The notes: generated by a model from the sequence alone, not told the origin. A DNA stretch of 64,000 nt from UBA7236 sp964463165 (GCA_964463165.1 CAYXBK010000003.1:1-64000), one strand, 5' to 3'. Shown: positions 1 through 8,908, numbered from the stretch's first letter. Numbers and translations: made by a program.

Positions 1-110
1 TTAACTGAGACTGTTATCTGCCGACCGCGGACTGAAGACTGCGGACTGAAGACTGTGGACTGAAGACTGCCGACCGTGGACTGAAGACTGCGGACTGAAG
101 ACCCGGATCC
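1..110. repeat. CTGCGGACTGAAGA-type tandem array
   Basis: Short imperfect units such as GCGGACTGAAGACT, TGTGGACTGAAGACT and TGCCGACCGTGG follow each other from the window edge to the porD-like stop codon. The same family, in one orientation or the other, recurs near 45385, 47161, 51165 and 52410. It has no reading frame of its own. The left end is cut by the window, so its full length is unknown. Confidence 0.85.
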
Positions 111-115
111 GGCTC

Positions 116-1021
116 CTACTTCCCACTCAGCAATTCCTGATAGCTATCTGCATTTACAGGATCGAGGCGCATGAGCATGGTAACGGCTTTTGATTTTTCG
201 GCAGGTGTTGCTTTGGAATATAAACCGAGTAATTCATCACTTTTTGCACTGAAAAATAATTGCATGATCATGCTGTTTGGTTGCGTGCGGTTGATATTAT
301 CCAATGTTTGAAGGGATTTGGTAATTGAATTAACCGGTTTGATCTGGTCGGAAGACATCAAATCAAGTCCCTGACGGTGATATTGGTAAAATGCATCGCG
401 GTATCCTCCGAATTTCGGATCCATTAAATTATCGATCAACCAATAACGGTTGCGGGTACCATCGTAACTTTTCCATCCTTTTTCTTCACGGTTGGATGCC
501 TGATTTACAATTGTTTCTGCTTTTGCGAAATATTTATCGCCGCCTTTCAGTCCGAAAGAATCATAATCCATACCGATGATGATATATGCATAAAAAGCGA
601 GCATGGAAGTTAAATTGCTCGTGAATTGATTTTCATTATATTCAAGCGGTTGATATTCTTCGTACGTAAATTCAAAATCTTTATCCTGAAAATTAATTAA
701 TGTTGAATTATAATCACTGCCGAATACGGGGCGTCGGCTTACAACGGCTGCAGATGCATAATATTTATTACTTTTTTTATCGTCAACGCTGTTAATTGTA
801 ATTAAGATCTGGCAAACAATTCTTTCTTCGGGCTTGTACACATCGTCTGTCCATTTTCTCGTATTCATAAATTCGAAAATAGAAGTCTCGAGTGTTTTAA
901 AAACTTTGGGATCCGTTTGCGTCGCTTTATCCGAATTGACCGAAACATTACAGATCAATTCCTGCGCTTCAACAGCGAATGAAAATATAATGGCTGTAAA
1001 TAGGATGAATATTTTATGCAT
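116..1021 (-). CDS. porD: PorD-like T9SS-associated protein (DUF4835 family)
   Basis: A 301-aa secreted protein with an N-terminal signal peptide (residues 1-19, ending AVEAQ). The mature start QELICNVSVNSDK and the segment FMNTRKWTDDVYKPEERIVC resemble the DUF4835 family, which annotation pipelines now name PorD and link to type IX secretion. Its precise biochemical role is not established to my knowledge. It is the last gene of a minus-strand operon bamD-rpoZ-coaBC-porD and overlaps the coaBC stop by 8 bp, so the genes are probably translationally coupled. The family name is from memory of the conserved N-terminus and of this gene order. Confidence 0.8.
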   Translation of the reverse strand: MHKIFILFTAIIFSFAVEAQELICNVSVNSDKATQTDPKVFKTLETSIFEFMNTRKWTDDVYKPEERIVCQILITINSVDDKKSNKYYASAAVVSRRPVFGSDYNSTLINFQDKDFEFTYEEYQPLEYNENQFTSNLTSMLAFYAYIIIGMDYDSFGLKGGDKYFAKAETIVNQASNREEKGWKSYDGTRNRYWLIDNLMDPKFGGYRDAFYQYHRQGLDLMSSDQIKPVNSITKSLQTLDNINRTQPNSMIMQLFFSAKSDELLGLYSKATPAEKSKAVTMLMRLDPVNADSYQELLSGK

Positions 1022-2231
1022 GCAATTTTTCTATTATGTATTGAACAATATCCTGCGCTGCTTCCCGCTTTGTCTTTAACTCAAAATTAGTGAGTTTATT
1101 GTTGCTGTCCAATATGGTGATCTTATTCGTGTCGTGCTGAAACCCGGCGCCGGCATCTTCCAAAGAATTGAGGATGATGAGGTCCAGATGTTTTTCAGCC
1201 AGTTTTCTTTTTGCATTTTCAAATGCATGATCGGTTTCGAGTGCAAAACCCACCACGATTTGATTTGCCGTTTTTTTTGCTGCCATTTCTTTCAGAATAT
1301 CCTTTGTCCTCACCAGATCAACCGAAAATCCGTTTTCATTGGCAGCACTTTTTTTGATTTTATTTTCCGCAACCTGTGCAGGTTTGAAATCAGAAACTGC
1401 GGCAGCGGCAATAAAAATATCTGCTGATGGAAAAATGTTTGAACATGCTTCGTACATTTCTTCAGCACTTTCAACCTGAATTTTTTGAATTGCAGAATTG
1501 TGATGTACTGCCGAAACAGGCCCGTGAATTACAGTAACATCTGCACCGGCATTTGCGCATGCATCAGCTAATGCAAATCCCATTTTACCTGATGAACGAT
1601 TGCCGATAAATCGCACAGCATCCATATTCTCATATGTAGGTCCTGCGGTGATCAGGATTTTTTTTCCTTTCAACGGCTTAACATCTGTTGAAAAAAAATG
1701 ACTGATCTGAACGAGAATTTCTTCCGGTTCGGGCATGCGGCCTTCACCCGATAAACCGCTTGCAAGTTCACCGCTTGCAGGATGTAAAATAATATTTCCG
1801 CATCCTTTTAAAGTGCTGATATTTTTTTGCGTTGCAGGATGTTTCCACATATCGAGGTCCATTGCCGGAGCAATCATAACCGGACATCTTGCAGATAAAT
1901 AAACGGCAAGCAATAAATTATGCGATATGCCGGTTGCCATTGAGGCAATTGTATTTGCAGTAGCAGGGGCAATTAAAATCAGGTCAGCCCATAATCCGAG
2001 TTCCACATGATTGTTCCATGACCCGTCGTGCGGATTATAAAAATCAATTCCAACAGGATTTTTTGAAAGTGTACTGAATGTGAGTGGCCCCACAAATGAA
2101 GATGCATCGGGCGTCATTAAAATTCTGACCGATGCACCTTCTTTTATTAATAATCTGGTAAGATAAGCGCTTTTATAAGCAGCGATTCCGCCGCAAACAC
2201 CGAGGATAATTTTTTTTCCCTGAAGGGACAT
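1014..2231 (-). CDS. coaBC: CoaBC, phosphopantothenoylcysteine decarboxylase / phosphopantothenate-cysteine ligase
   Basis: A bifunctional coenzyme A biosynthesis enzyme of 405 aa. The N-terminal flavoprotein decarboxylase half (about 1-185) has GVCGGIAAYKSAYL and the NHVELGLWADLILIAPATAN stretch with the active-site histidine region. The C-terminal ligase half (about 187-405) has ILITAGPTYENMDAVRFIGN and NRSSGKMG. In E. coli the decarboxylase loop carries a catalytic Cys in a QACG motif; here the matching loop reads ELASGLSGEGRM, with Ser at the Cys position. I believe this is common in Bacteroidota homologues but cannot confirm it. The start ATG overlaps the rpoZ stop by one base. Confidence 0.95.
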   Translation of the reverse strand: MSLQGKKIILGVCGGIAAYKSAYLTRLLIKEGASVRILMTPDASSFVGPLTFSTLSKNPVGIDFYNPHDGSWNNHVELGLWADLILIAPATANTIASMATGISHNLLLAVYLSARCPVMIAPAMDLDMWKHPATQKNISTLKGCGNIILHPASGELASGLSGEGRMPEPEEILVQISHFFSTDVKPLKGKKILITAGPTYENMDAVRFIGNRSSGKMGFALADACANAGADVTVIHGPVSAVHHNSAIQKIQVESAEEMYEACSNIFPSADIFIAAAAVSDFKPAQVAENKIKKSAANENGFSVDLVRTKDILKEMAAKKTANQIVVGFALETDHAFENAKRKLAEKHLDLIILNSLEDAGAGFQHDTNKITILDSNNKLTNFELKTKREAAQDIVQYIIEKLHA

Positions 2232-2578
2232 TATTTAGGTGTATTTTCTCCACCTTCTTCGCGATTGCGCCAGTATAATTTATCGCCTAAGAATTCGTCG
2301 AGCGCAAGAAGAGTGGATTTTGGCATTTTTTCGTAATACTTCGAAATTTCAATTTGCTCACGGTTCTCGAATACTTCTTCAAGATTATCCTGATGTGATG
2401 CAAATTCTTCAAGTTTGCTGTGTAATTCAGAACGGATCATACCGGTGATCTGATCTGAACGCTTTGAAATAATATGCAGGGAGAGATAAATATTTCCTGA
2501 AGTATTTTCAGTATCTCTCAAACTTTTCACTTCAATAAAAGGTGATACCTGTGTATTAATCTTTTTTAGTGTACTCAT
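2231..2578 (-). CDS. rpoZ: RNA polymerase omega subunit (Rpb6-like)
   Basis: A 115-aa protein resembling the Bacteroidota omega subunit. It contains GNIYLSLHIISKRSDQI, similar to the Rpb6/omega helix that latches the beta-prime C-terminus, and an acidic C-terminal tail. It lies between bamD and coaBC, the usual place for this subunit in the phylum. A GTG three bases upstream (2581) could also start it; the ATG at 2578 is preferred. It overlaps the end of bamD by 23 bp, which suggests coupled translation. Confidence 0.85.
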   Translation of the reverse strand: MSTLKKINTQVSPFIEVKSLRDTENTSGNIYLSLHIISKRSDQITGMIRSELHSKLEEFASHQDNLEEVFENREQIEISKYYEKMPKSTLLALDEFLGDKLYWRNREEGGENTPK

Positions 2579-3410
2579 CACAATTGATTTTATATGTATT
2601 TATTTCGTTAATTGCTTTTTGTTTTAAATCGAGGCTTCTTTCATATAAACCTTTCGCCTGATCCAATTCTGTTCCCTGCGGGTATTTTGCAAGATAGTCA
2701 TTATAACTCTGAATTGCCATATCATACCGTTCTTCTTTTCTGCAGGTTACACTCTGGCCGGCATAATTGAAATAACTGCTCAGAATTTTAAAATTGATCT
2801 TTTCTGCATCCTTTGTATCGGGATATTGTGTCAGCACATTTTTATATGTAACTGCCGCAGCAAGATAATTCTCAGTATTATAATAAAGTTCGGCACTTGC
2901 GATCAATTTTTCTTCCAGCTTGGCCCGGAGGATATCAATCCGCTCATTTGCTTCTTCGGCAAGTGAACTTTTCGGATACACATCAAGGAAATACTGGAAC
3001 GCATCGATCGCCTTGTAAGAAAGCGACTGATCGAGTTGATAGCGTGGAGAAGCGGTATAGAGGCTGTTTGCCGATTGATAGAGGCATTCTTCCGCCTCAG
3101 GTGTAAGCGGGAAAATGGAAAATACCTGTCTGAATAAACCGGATGCCGTAATAAAATCTCCCTGCCCGTAATAGCAATAAGCCATGTAGTAACGAATCTG
3201 CTTTTCGTCAGGTGTTCCGATTTTTACGGTAAGTAACTGATCAAGCAATGGAAGTGCCCTCGCATAATCACCTTCATTGTAGTAAGCCTTTGCTTTTTCG
3301 TACTTCATATCGAAGTCGTCGCTTTTCAGGATTTTGTCGTACTGACAACCTGAAAAAACTACAAGAGAAATGATTAATATTGTGAGAGACTGAATCCGTT
3401 TGAAAGACAT
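2556..3410 (-). CDS. bamD: BamD, outer membrane assembly lipoprotein
   Basis: A 284-aa lipoprotein with a type II signal sequence ending in the lipobox VFSGC (Cys22). The rest is helical TPR-like sequence, for example YNEGDYARALPLLDQLL, CYYGQGDFITASGLF and AIDAFQYFLDVYPKSSLAEE, as in BamD of the BAM complex, which inserts beta-barrels into the outer membrane. Length fits the Bacteroidota members (about 260-290 aa). It is the first gene of the bamD-rpoZ-coaBC-porD operon and is transcribed away from the divergent palmitoyltransferase gene, with 136 bp between their starts. Confidence 0.9.
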   Translation of the reverse strand: MSFKRIQSLTILIISLVVFSGCQYDKILKSDDFDMKYEKAKAYYNEGDYARALPLLDQLLTVKIGTPDEKQIRYYMAYCYYGQGDFITASGLFRQVFSIFPLTPEAEECLYQSANSLYTASPRYQLDQSLSYKAIDAFQYFLDVYPKSSLAEEANERIDILRAKLEEKLIASAELYYNTENYLAAAVTYKNVLTQYPDTKDAEKINFKILSSYFNYAGQSVTCRKEERYDMAIQSYNDYLAKYPQGTELDQAKGLYERSLDLKQKAINEINTYKINCDEYTKKD

Positions 3411-3482
3411 AGGAGGCGCAAAATTAATGTATTCTGGCTAAACGGGCAACGGGTAAATTTATTGAAAAGAGGCGCATATTTT

Positions 3483-3512
3483 TTTGAACACCGTTGAATC
3501 AATATATCTTTG
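3483..3512 (+). promoter_or_regulatory. Bacteroidota-type promoter of the palmitoyltransferase gene
   Basis: TTTG at 3483-3486 and TATCTTTG at 3505-3512 are separated by 18 bp, matching the -33/-7 consensus TTTG-N~19-TAnnTTTG of Bacteroidota primary sigma factors. The -7 box ends 34 bp before the ATG at 3547. It also shows that the in-frame TTG at 3484 is promoter sequence and not a start codon. Confidence 0.75.
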
Positions 3513-3546
3513 CACACTTCGAAAAAAACATACAGAAATTAAGCAC

Positions 3547-4788
3547 ATGGACATATTTGAAAAACTAAGAAGCAACAGAGGCCCCCTTGGCAAATGGAGC
3601 GATGTAGCCCACGGTTACATGATGTTTCCGAAACTGGAAGGGGAGATCGGACCGAGAATGACGTTCCGTGGTAAAGAAAGGATCACATGGAGTTTGAACA
3701 ATTATCTCGGCCTCGCCAATCATCCTGAGGTGCGGAAAGTAGATGCTGATGCATCTGCTCAATACGGCCTTGCCTACCCGATGGGGTCACGTATGATGAG
3801 TGGTAATTCAGACAACCACGAACGTTTGGAAAAAGAACTCAGCGAATTTGAGAAAAAAGAAGATACATTTTTACTGAATTACGGTTATCAGGGAATCATG
3901 AGCGTGATCGATGCGATATGCACCCGTCACGATGTGATTGTATATGATGCCGAAAGCCATGCCTGTATTATTGATGGGGTGCGCCTGCATCAGGGAAAAC
4001 GTTTTGTATTCCGTCATAATGATATTGAAAACTGTGAAGTGCAGTTACGCCGTGCTACAGAGATGGTGCAGGGAACAAACGGCGGTATTTTGGTGATCAC
4101 AGAAGGTGTTTTCGGAATGGGTGGCGATCAGGGAAAATTGAAAGAGATCGTTGAACTCAAGAAAAAATTCGAATTCAGATTATTGGTGGATGATGCACAT
4201 GGATTTGGTACCATGGGCGAAACAGGAGCGGGAACCGGAGAGGCACAAGGTTGCCAGGACGGTATCGATCTGTATTTTTCAACTTTTGCCAAATCAATGG
4301 CAAGTATTGGTGCATTTATTTCAGGCGACAAAGATGTCGTTTGGTATTTGAGATATAATCTACGTTCACAGATATACGCTAAATCTTTGCCGATGCCCAT
4401 TGTGATCGGCAATTTAAAACGGCTCGAATTATTGCGGAGCAAACCGGAATTAAAAGAAAAACTCTGGGACAATGTGAACAAATTACAGAACGGATTTAAA
4501 AGCCGCGGATTCGACCTCGGCAATACAAACAGTCCTGTAACACCTGTGTTTTTAAAAGTGAGTATTCCCGAAACAATTAACCTTGTTGTGGACCTCAGGG
4601 AAAATCACGGGATCTTTTGTTCTGCAGTAACCTATCCTGTTATTCCGAAAGGTATGTTGATGTTGCGCATTATTCCAACGGCCGAACACAGCGACGACGA
4701 TATACAAAAAACGCTCGATGCATTTTCAGCTATCCGGGAGAAAATTGATAGCGGAGCATACCTTCAACAGGAATTGGCGAAGGTTTAA
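3547..4788 (+). CDS. spt: Serine palmitoyltransferase-type alpha-oxoamine synthase
   Basis: A 413-aa PLP enzyme of the alpha-oxoamine synthase family. It most resembles the Bacteroidota serine palmitoyltransferase that condenses serine with an acyl-CoA to start sphingolipid synthesis. Visible motifs are SLNNYLGLANHP (49-60), SRMMSGNSDNHERLE (81-95), VDDAHGFG (214-221) and the PLP-lysine motif STFAKS with Lys249. A close alternative is 2-amino-3-ketobutyrate CoA ligase or 8-amino-7-oxononanoate synthase. The MDIFEKLR start and the YPMGSRMMSGN segment favour the sphingolipid enzyme. It has its own promoter, stands alone, and is divergent from bamD. Confidence 0.82.
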   Translation: MDIFEKLRSNRGPLGKWSDVAHGYMMFPKLEGEIGPRMTFRGKERITWSLNNYLGLANHPEVRKVDADASAQYGLAYPMGSRMMSGNSDNHERLEKELSEFEKKEDTFLLNYGYQGIMSVIDAICTRHDVIVYDAESHACIIDGVRLHQGKRFVFRHNDIENCEVQLRRATEMVQGTNGGILVITEGVFGMGGDQGKLKEIVELKKKFEFRLLVDDAHGFGTMGETGAGTGEAQGCQDGIDLYFSTFAKSMASIGAFISGDKDVVWYLRYNLRSQIYAKSLPMPIVIGNLKRLELLRSKPELKEKLWDNVNKLQNGFKSRGFDLGNTNSPVTPVFLKVSIPETINLVVDLRENHGIFCSAVTYPVIPKGMLMLRIIPTAEHSDDDIQKTLDAFSAIREKIDSGAYLQQELAKV

Positions 4789-4875
4789 GATCAGAATTTA
4801 CTGCCACTGTTAAAATACCTGATCTGAACCATCAGGAAACGAACCTATTTATTCATCTTTTAAACTTGCTTATTT

Positions 4876-5058
4876 ATGCAAGAGAAATTTAACCAACTCA
4901 AAAAAATTATTGCCCTGGCAGAGGAAGACATGATTAAATTCACAAAAAAAGGAAATAAAACCGCAGGCACCCGTTTGCGAAAATCACTGCAGGATGTGAA
5001 AGATATTTCTACCGAATTAAGGAGAGATATTCTGGAATCGAGAAGGATGAAGGTTTAG
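4876..5058 (+). CDS. Histone H1-like small basic protein
   Basis: A 60-aa lysine/arginine-rich helical protein. The pattern FNQLKKIIALAEEDMIKF, KKGNKTAGTRLRKSLQDV is that of the short histone H1-like (Hc1-type) proteins common in Bacteroidota, thought to bind DNA non-specifically. It lies 87 bp after the palmitoyltransferase gene, on the same strand. No membrane segment or signal peptide is visible. The family assignment is from memory; that it is a real gene is well supported by composition and conservation of the KKGNK/AGTR core. Confidence 0.8.
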   Translation: MQEKFNQLKKIIALAEEDMIKFTKKGNKTAGTRLRKSLQDVKDISTELRRDILESRRMKV

Positions 5059-5089
5059 GTAAAGTGCCAATTTACCAATGTGATATTAT

Positions 5090-5281
5090 CCCCCTTAGTC
5101 CGCCGTACGGCGGAGGCCGTAACGTTCATAAATCACTTTATTAAACTCAAACATTTTATTTCCTTTCAGGCCTGGTTTGATCCGCACTTTCGTTTGAAAA
5201 CCGAAGGAAAATAATATTTACAATTTAAATAAATTTTTGAAAAGACATTTAAGCCTTCCCCCTTGAGGGAGACTAAGGGGG
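5090..5281. mobile_element. MITE-like element, copy 1 (192 bp)
   Basis: Bounded by inverted ends CCCCCTTAGTCCGCCG and GGGAGACTAAGGGGG. The reverse complement aligns along its length with 29868-30061. Shared stretches include CCCTCAAGGGGG, the segment CTTTTCAAAAATT, AAATAAAAT, and GCCTCCGCCG-ACGGCGG-CTAAGGGGG. It encodes no protein. It may be a non-autonomous element moved by a transposase elsewhere; no transposase is present in the window. Confidence 0.7.
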
Positions 5282-5310
5282 TGAGAACCTAAGCACAAGA
5301 ACAAATCAAA

Positions 5311-6210
5311 TCATCCAATCATCGCCACCTCATGCTTAATTTTCTCATCCAATCCATCACTCACTTTCCAAAGTGGTAAACGAAGATGATCGCCGCAAAT
5401 ATTTAAATGGTTTAATGCAGATTTAATCCCGCCGGGACTTCCTTCTTTAAAAATTAATTCTGTAAAATTTAATAATTTATAATGCAAAGGATTTGCAGAA
5501 TCAAAATTCCCTGCAAGACAATTGCGCACCATTTCCGAAAATTGTTTCGGGTACGCATTTGCAACAACTGAAATTACACCCTGCATACCCATCGAGATAA
5601 ACGGAAGTGTGATCGGATCATCACCACTTATCACCAAAAAATTTTCCGGTGCATCACGAATGATTTTCATGCACTGCACAAAGTTTCCGGATGCTTCTTT
5701 TATTGCTACAACATGTTTTGCATCGCTTGCTATGCGCACCGTTGTTTCCGCTTCCATATTCGAACTCGTACGGCCCGGAACATTATATAAAATTACCGGC
5801 ACCGATACGGTTTTATCAATTGCCATATAATGCTGATAAATTCCTTCTTGCGTCGGTTTATTATAATAAGGAGATGCAATTAAAATTCCGTCCAGGTTAT
5901 TTTTATATGCTTCGATTGAACGGATAATTTCAGATGTATTATTTCCACCGAAACCACCAACCACCGGAACACGGTTATTTGCGATCTTCAACGTAAAATC
6001 AAAGATTGAAAATCTTTCTTCCTGATTTAATGTTGCACTTTCTCCGGTTGTACCCATGCTCACGAGATATTCTACACCACCGGCAATTACATGTTCAATT
6101 AATTTTTCGAGACTGTTCCAGTCGATTGCTCCGTCTTCCAAAAAAGGTGTCACCAATGCAACACCCGTTCCGCGGAATTTATTTGTAATATCTTTTGAAT
6201 AATTATGCAT
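5311..6210 (-). CDS. dapA: DapA, 4-hydroxy-tetrahydrodipicolinate synthase
   Basis: A 299-aa class I aldolase condensing pyruvate with aspartate semialdehyde, the first committed step to lysine and diaminopimelate. Visible are the GTTGE loop, the tyrosine of LYNVPGRTSSN (Tyr142) and the Schiff-base lysine of VVAIKEASG (Lys171). A GTG at 6228 would add six residues, but it falls in a repeat-rich spacer, so the ATG at 6210 is preferred. Length is normal (about 290-300). It sits downstream of the DUF6913-like gene with a 122-bp repetitive spacer. Confidence 0.95.
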   Translation of the reverse strand: MHNYSKDITNKFRGTGVALVTPFLEDGAIDWNSLEKLIEHVIAGGVEYLVSMGTTGESATLNQEERFSIFDFTLKIANNRVPVVGGFGGNNTSEIIRSIEAYKNNLDGILIASPYYNKPTQEGIYQHYMAIDKTVSVPVILYNVPGRTSSNMEAETTVRIASDAKHVVAIKEASGNFVQCMKIIRDAPENFLVISGDDPITLPFISMGMQGVISVVANAYPKQFSEMVRNCLAGNFDSANPLHYKLLNFTELIFKEGSPGGIKSALNHLNICGDHLRLPLWKVSDGLDEKIKHEVAMIG

Positions 6211-6227
6211 AGTAAAATTTTTGGCCA

Positions 6228-6330
6228 CTGGTTACTTGCCACTTGCCACTGGCAATTTGTTAATTGCGTTTTGTATCTTGCCTTTGGCCGATAGTAGCCA
6301 GTAGCCAGCGGCTAGTAGCTCCCAGCCAGT
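6228..6330. repeat. Short imperfect repeats between dapA and the DUF6913-like gene
   Basis: Contains ACTTGCCACTTGCCACTGG and AGTAGCCAGTAGCCAGCGG with further AGTAGC/CCAGTAGC units. They resemble the other simple arrays in this window but have a different core. Confidence 0.6.
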
Positions 6331-6332
6331 AG

Positions 6333-6860
6333 CTATTTCAGCATTTTCAAATATCTTTCCACCTGATCTAAATAACCCATCACATTTGCATTATTATCCA
6401 GGTGCAGCATGAAATCATAACAATAAGTTTTTTTATCGTCGAATTTTCCGATCCGCAATTTTGCTTTCGAATAGGTTGAAACATATTCAAGCGGGCGGAT
6501 CGTTGAAAGCGATGTATTAATAAGTACATCAAAATCACGCTCAATAAAACTTTTAATTTTTGTCACTTTCGGAATGCCGATCCAGTTTAAATCTTTTTTT
6601 GTGAGCCAGGTAATCTGTTCGTTTTCAAAGGGAGGTAATTTTTTTACATATCCGAGAAAAAAAACTTTTTTACCGATATCGAGATAGGTGTGTAAGCGGT
6701 TTAATAATTCACGCAATGCAACGGGATTTGAACCATCCAGTAAAAAAGCCATTGTTTTTATTTCATCAAAATTTTTAATATTTCTTGAATGCGTATCCGT
6801 ATAAGGTTTGGACCGGATGAAACGGCCGAAAAGCAGATTTTTTAATTTTCTTAAAGGCAT
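6333..6860 (-). CDS. Conserved Bacteroidota protein, DUF6913-like
   Basis: A 175-aa protein without signal peptide or membrane segment. It has a basic N-terminus (MPLRKLKNLLFGRF) and the patterns TMAFLLDG, FFLGYVKKLPPFEN and DFDVLINTSLSTIRPLEYV. I recall this family as DUF6913, encoded next to dapA in many Bacteroidota. No catalytic motif is evident. It lies 5 bp downstream of accA on the same strand, so it is probably cotranscribed with it. Function unknown. Confidence 0.7.
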   Translation of the reverse strand: MPLRKLKNLLFGRFIRSKPYTDTHSRNIKNFDEIKTMAFLLDGSNPVALRELLNRLHTYLDIGKKVFFLGYVKKLPPFENEQITWLTKKDLNWIGIPKVTKIKSFIERDFDVLINTSLSTIRPLEYVSTYSKAKLRIGKFDDKKTYCYDFMLHLDNNANVMGYLDQVERYLKMLK

Positions 6861-6865
6861 TCAGA

Positions 6866-7843
6866 TTATTTGATGATTGCAGACGGTGCCGGTAATTCTT
6901 CGTACACACCCATCGATGCAAATTTTTCTATCCGTTGATTTATGCGTTCCTCCGGATCCATTCCCATTAATTCCTTTAAATGTTTTTTAATATGCTTTTT
7001 TAAAAGCTTTGCCATTTCATCCGGATCGGCGTGTGCACCACCCAATGGTTCTTTGACGATACCATCGATGATTTTATTTTTAAAATTATCTGAAGCGGTC
7101 AATTTTAATGCATCAGCTGCGGTTTCCTTAAAATCCCAGCTCCTCCATAATATTGAAGAACAGGATTCAGGGGAGATCACCGAATACCAGGTGTTTTCGA
7201 GCATAAACACCCTGTCGCCGATGCCGATGCCCAGTGCGCCGCCTGATGCTCCTTCGCCGATGATCACACAGATCACCGGAACTTTCAGCAGTGTCATTTC
7301 ATACAGATTTCTTGCAATTGCTTCTGCCTGGCCGCGTTCTTCCGCTTCAAGCCCGGGAAATGCTCCGGGGGTATCGATCAGTGTGACGATCGGCTTGTCG
7401 AATTTCTCGGCGAGTTTCATCAGCCGCAAGGCTTTGCGGTAGCCTTCCGGGTTTGCCATCCCGAAATTCCGGTATTGCCGCATTTTCGTATTGATGCCTT
7501 TCTGATGCCCGATGAACATCACACTTTGGTCGTCCATTTTTGCAAAACCACCAACGATCGCTTTATCATCACGCACATTGCGGTCGCCGTGCAACTCCAC
7601 AAAATTCTCGGCCATTTTTTCAATATAGAATAAGCTGTATGGCCTGTCGGGGTGGCGGCTCAGCTGGACCTTCTGCCAGCCGGTAAGATTATCGTAGATC
7701 TCTTTTTTGAGCTTGTCAATTTTCTCTTTGAGTTCTGTCGCGGGTTGGGCAATATCAATCTTCTGCTTTTCGCCCATCTGCTTCAGCTTTTCCAGTTCAT
7801 CGTACAAATCCGCTATGGGCTTTTCGAAATCAAGAAATACCAT
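6866..7843 (-). CDS. accA: AccA, acetyl-CoA carboxylase carboxyltransferase alpha subunit
   Basis: A 325-aa subunit that, with AccD, transfers the carboxyl group from biotin to acetyl-CoA in fatty-acid synthesis. Evidence: the MVFLDFEKPIADL start, RHPDRPYSLFYI, LHGDRNVRDDKAIVGGFA, DTPGAFPGLEAEERGQAEAI and GEGASGGALGIG, all classic AccA signatures. A TTG at 7852 would extend it by three residues; the ATG at 7843 fits family starts better. It is followed by the DUF6913-like gene. Confidence 0.95.
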   Translation of the reverse strand: MVFLDFEKPIADLYDELEKLKQMGEKQKIDIAQPATELKEKIDKLKKEIYDNLTGWQKVQLSRHPDRPYSLFYIEKMAENFVELHGDRNVRDDKAIVGGFAKMDDQSVMFIGHQKGINTKMRQYRNFGMANPEGYRKALRLMKLAEKFDKPIVTLIDTPGAFPGLEAEERGQAEAIARNLYEMTLLKVPVICVIIGEGASGGALGIGIGDRVFMLENTWYSVISPESCSSILWRSWDFKETAADALKLTASDNFKNKIIDGIVKEPLGGAHADPDEMAKLLKKHIKKHLKELMGMDPEERINQRIEKFASMGVYEELPAPSAIIK

Positions 7844-7864
7844 GTATCTCAATTTTTCACAATA

Positions 7865-8439
7865 TTAAGCAATATTGGATAAAGGGGAACAGGCTGAAAC
7901 GATATTACACAATGGGCAGTTTTGAATACAATAAGACAATGTAACCATGAAATTATAATGTATGTGCACTTTAATAATTAATTTGATCTGATCAGGAATC
8001 ATGGATGAACTTATTATTTCATTAAACAAATCCGAATTAAACTGATCCTGAGTTGGCAGAAAAGCAGCACCTACGATTGCTGCCGGAAGTTTTAAGCGCC
8101 TTTCATTGGTTTTGAGTATTGAAAAGTATGAAAGATAAATTTTACACCAATAAAAACACGCTTCTACCTGATAATTAAGTTTGTCCTTAATGAAGGATGA
8201 TACCGGATCGTCCCAAATGGTATATTATCCTGAAGCCTGGATGATGATAATTCCCTTAAAACCGATTTCTGATAAATGCTCGGTAATTGGTTTTGCAAAT
8301 GACATGTAATAATTAAATTCTGCATTATTGCCAAGCTTATTAAAGTAATTTTCATTGTCGTATTTATCCACTGGAATTTTTTCGATGGCTGATCGGAGCA
8401 ATTCAAAAAAAGGCTAGCTACATTGATTTCCCGACGCAT
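7865..8439 (-). pseudogene. Decayed gene of unknown family
   Basis: One reading frame runs from about 8412 to the TAA at 7865. It is interrupted by a single in-frame TAA near 8229, between the segments GFKGIIIIQASG and YTIWDDPVSSFIKDKLNY. Upstream, an ATG at 8439 (MRREINVASLF) enters this frame only if one base is dropped in the T7 run near 8407. Joined, the protein would include FFELLRSAIEKIPVDKYD, FAKPITEHLSEIGF and KLPAAIVGAAFLPTQ. I do not recognise it. The stop plus the homopolymer shift point to decay; a sequencing error could explain the shift but not both lesions easily. Confidence 0.55.
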
Positions 8440-8440
8440 T

Positions 8441-8740
8441 GGAAGATGTAAATGTAACGCAGCGTATTGCCAGCGGTGTTCATCTCATAGCTCTAGTAAA
8501 TGATATTCTGCATATCTACAGATAGTGAATGTATTGTAGTTTGTCCACGCTGCTTCATAACCCAGACTATCAACTGTGAGGTTTGTCATAGTATACCTGA
8601 CTATACCTGACTACAGGCACAATAAAAGCTGTAGTATTTGTGCTGGCTATACCGAAAACTTGGACCTAACTAAACAAACCCAGAAAACACGTGAGAGTAA
8701 GAGTAAAAGTCAAAAGGTAAGTAAATCGTTTCCTAAATAA
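8441..8740 (+). pseudogene. Broken zinc-ribbon-like gene
   Basis: The plus strand encodes Cys-pair segments in successive frames: GRCKCNAAYCQRCSS (8441 on), then CIVVCPRCFITQTINCEVCH in the frame of an ATG at 8500, then SCSICAGYTENLDLTKQTQK to a TAA at 8740. The last two are put out of frame by a perfect 10-bp tandem duplication, TATACCTGAC at 8592-8601 and 8602-8611. Removing one copy restores one frame. The Cys-X2-Cys spacing suggests a small zinc-binding protein. A second frameshift lies between the first and second segments. Confidence 0.55.
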
Positions 8741-8908
8741 ATGCCTACTCCAAAATTGTCAATTGACTAACCCGGCAGAAAGGACAATAATAATTTGACT
8801 ATTTGTGAAACTTTCTAGGTATACTTCCGTTAATGGTTGTATAAAAAATATTTTAACCTTAAAAACTATGAAAGATGAACCCGAATCAGAAAAATCAATT
8901 CAAGCGGT

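Noticed and set aside
1..110. Possible CRISPR array or iterons
   Set aside because: No regular spacing or unique spacers, and the same family lies inside a coding sequence and near several gene ends.
3484..3546. TTG start extending the palmitoyltransferase by 21 residues
   Set aside because: The TTG is part of the -33 box and the -7 box would be inside the gene.
8164..8439. 91-codon ORF as an intact gene
   Set aside because: After about 11 residues it runs in a different frame from the protein-like sequence; better explained as part of the decayed gene at 7865-8439.
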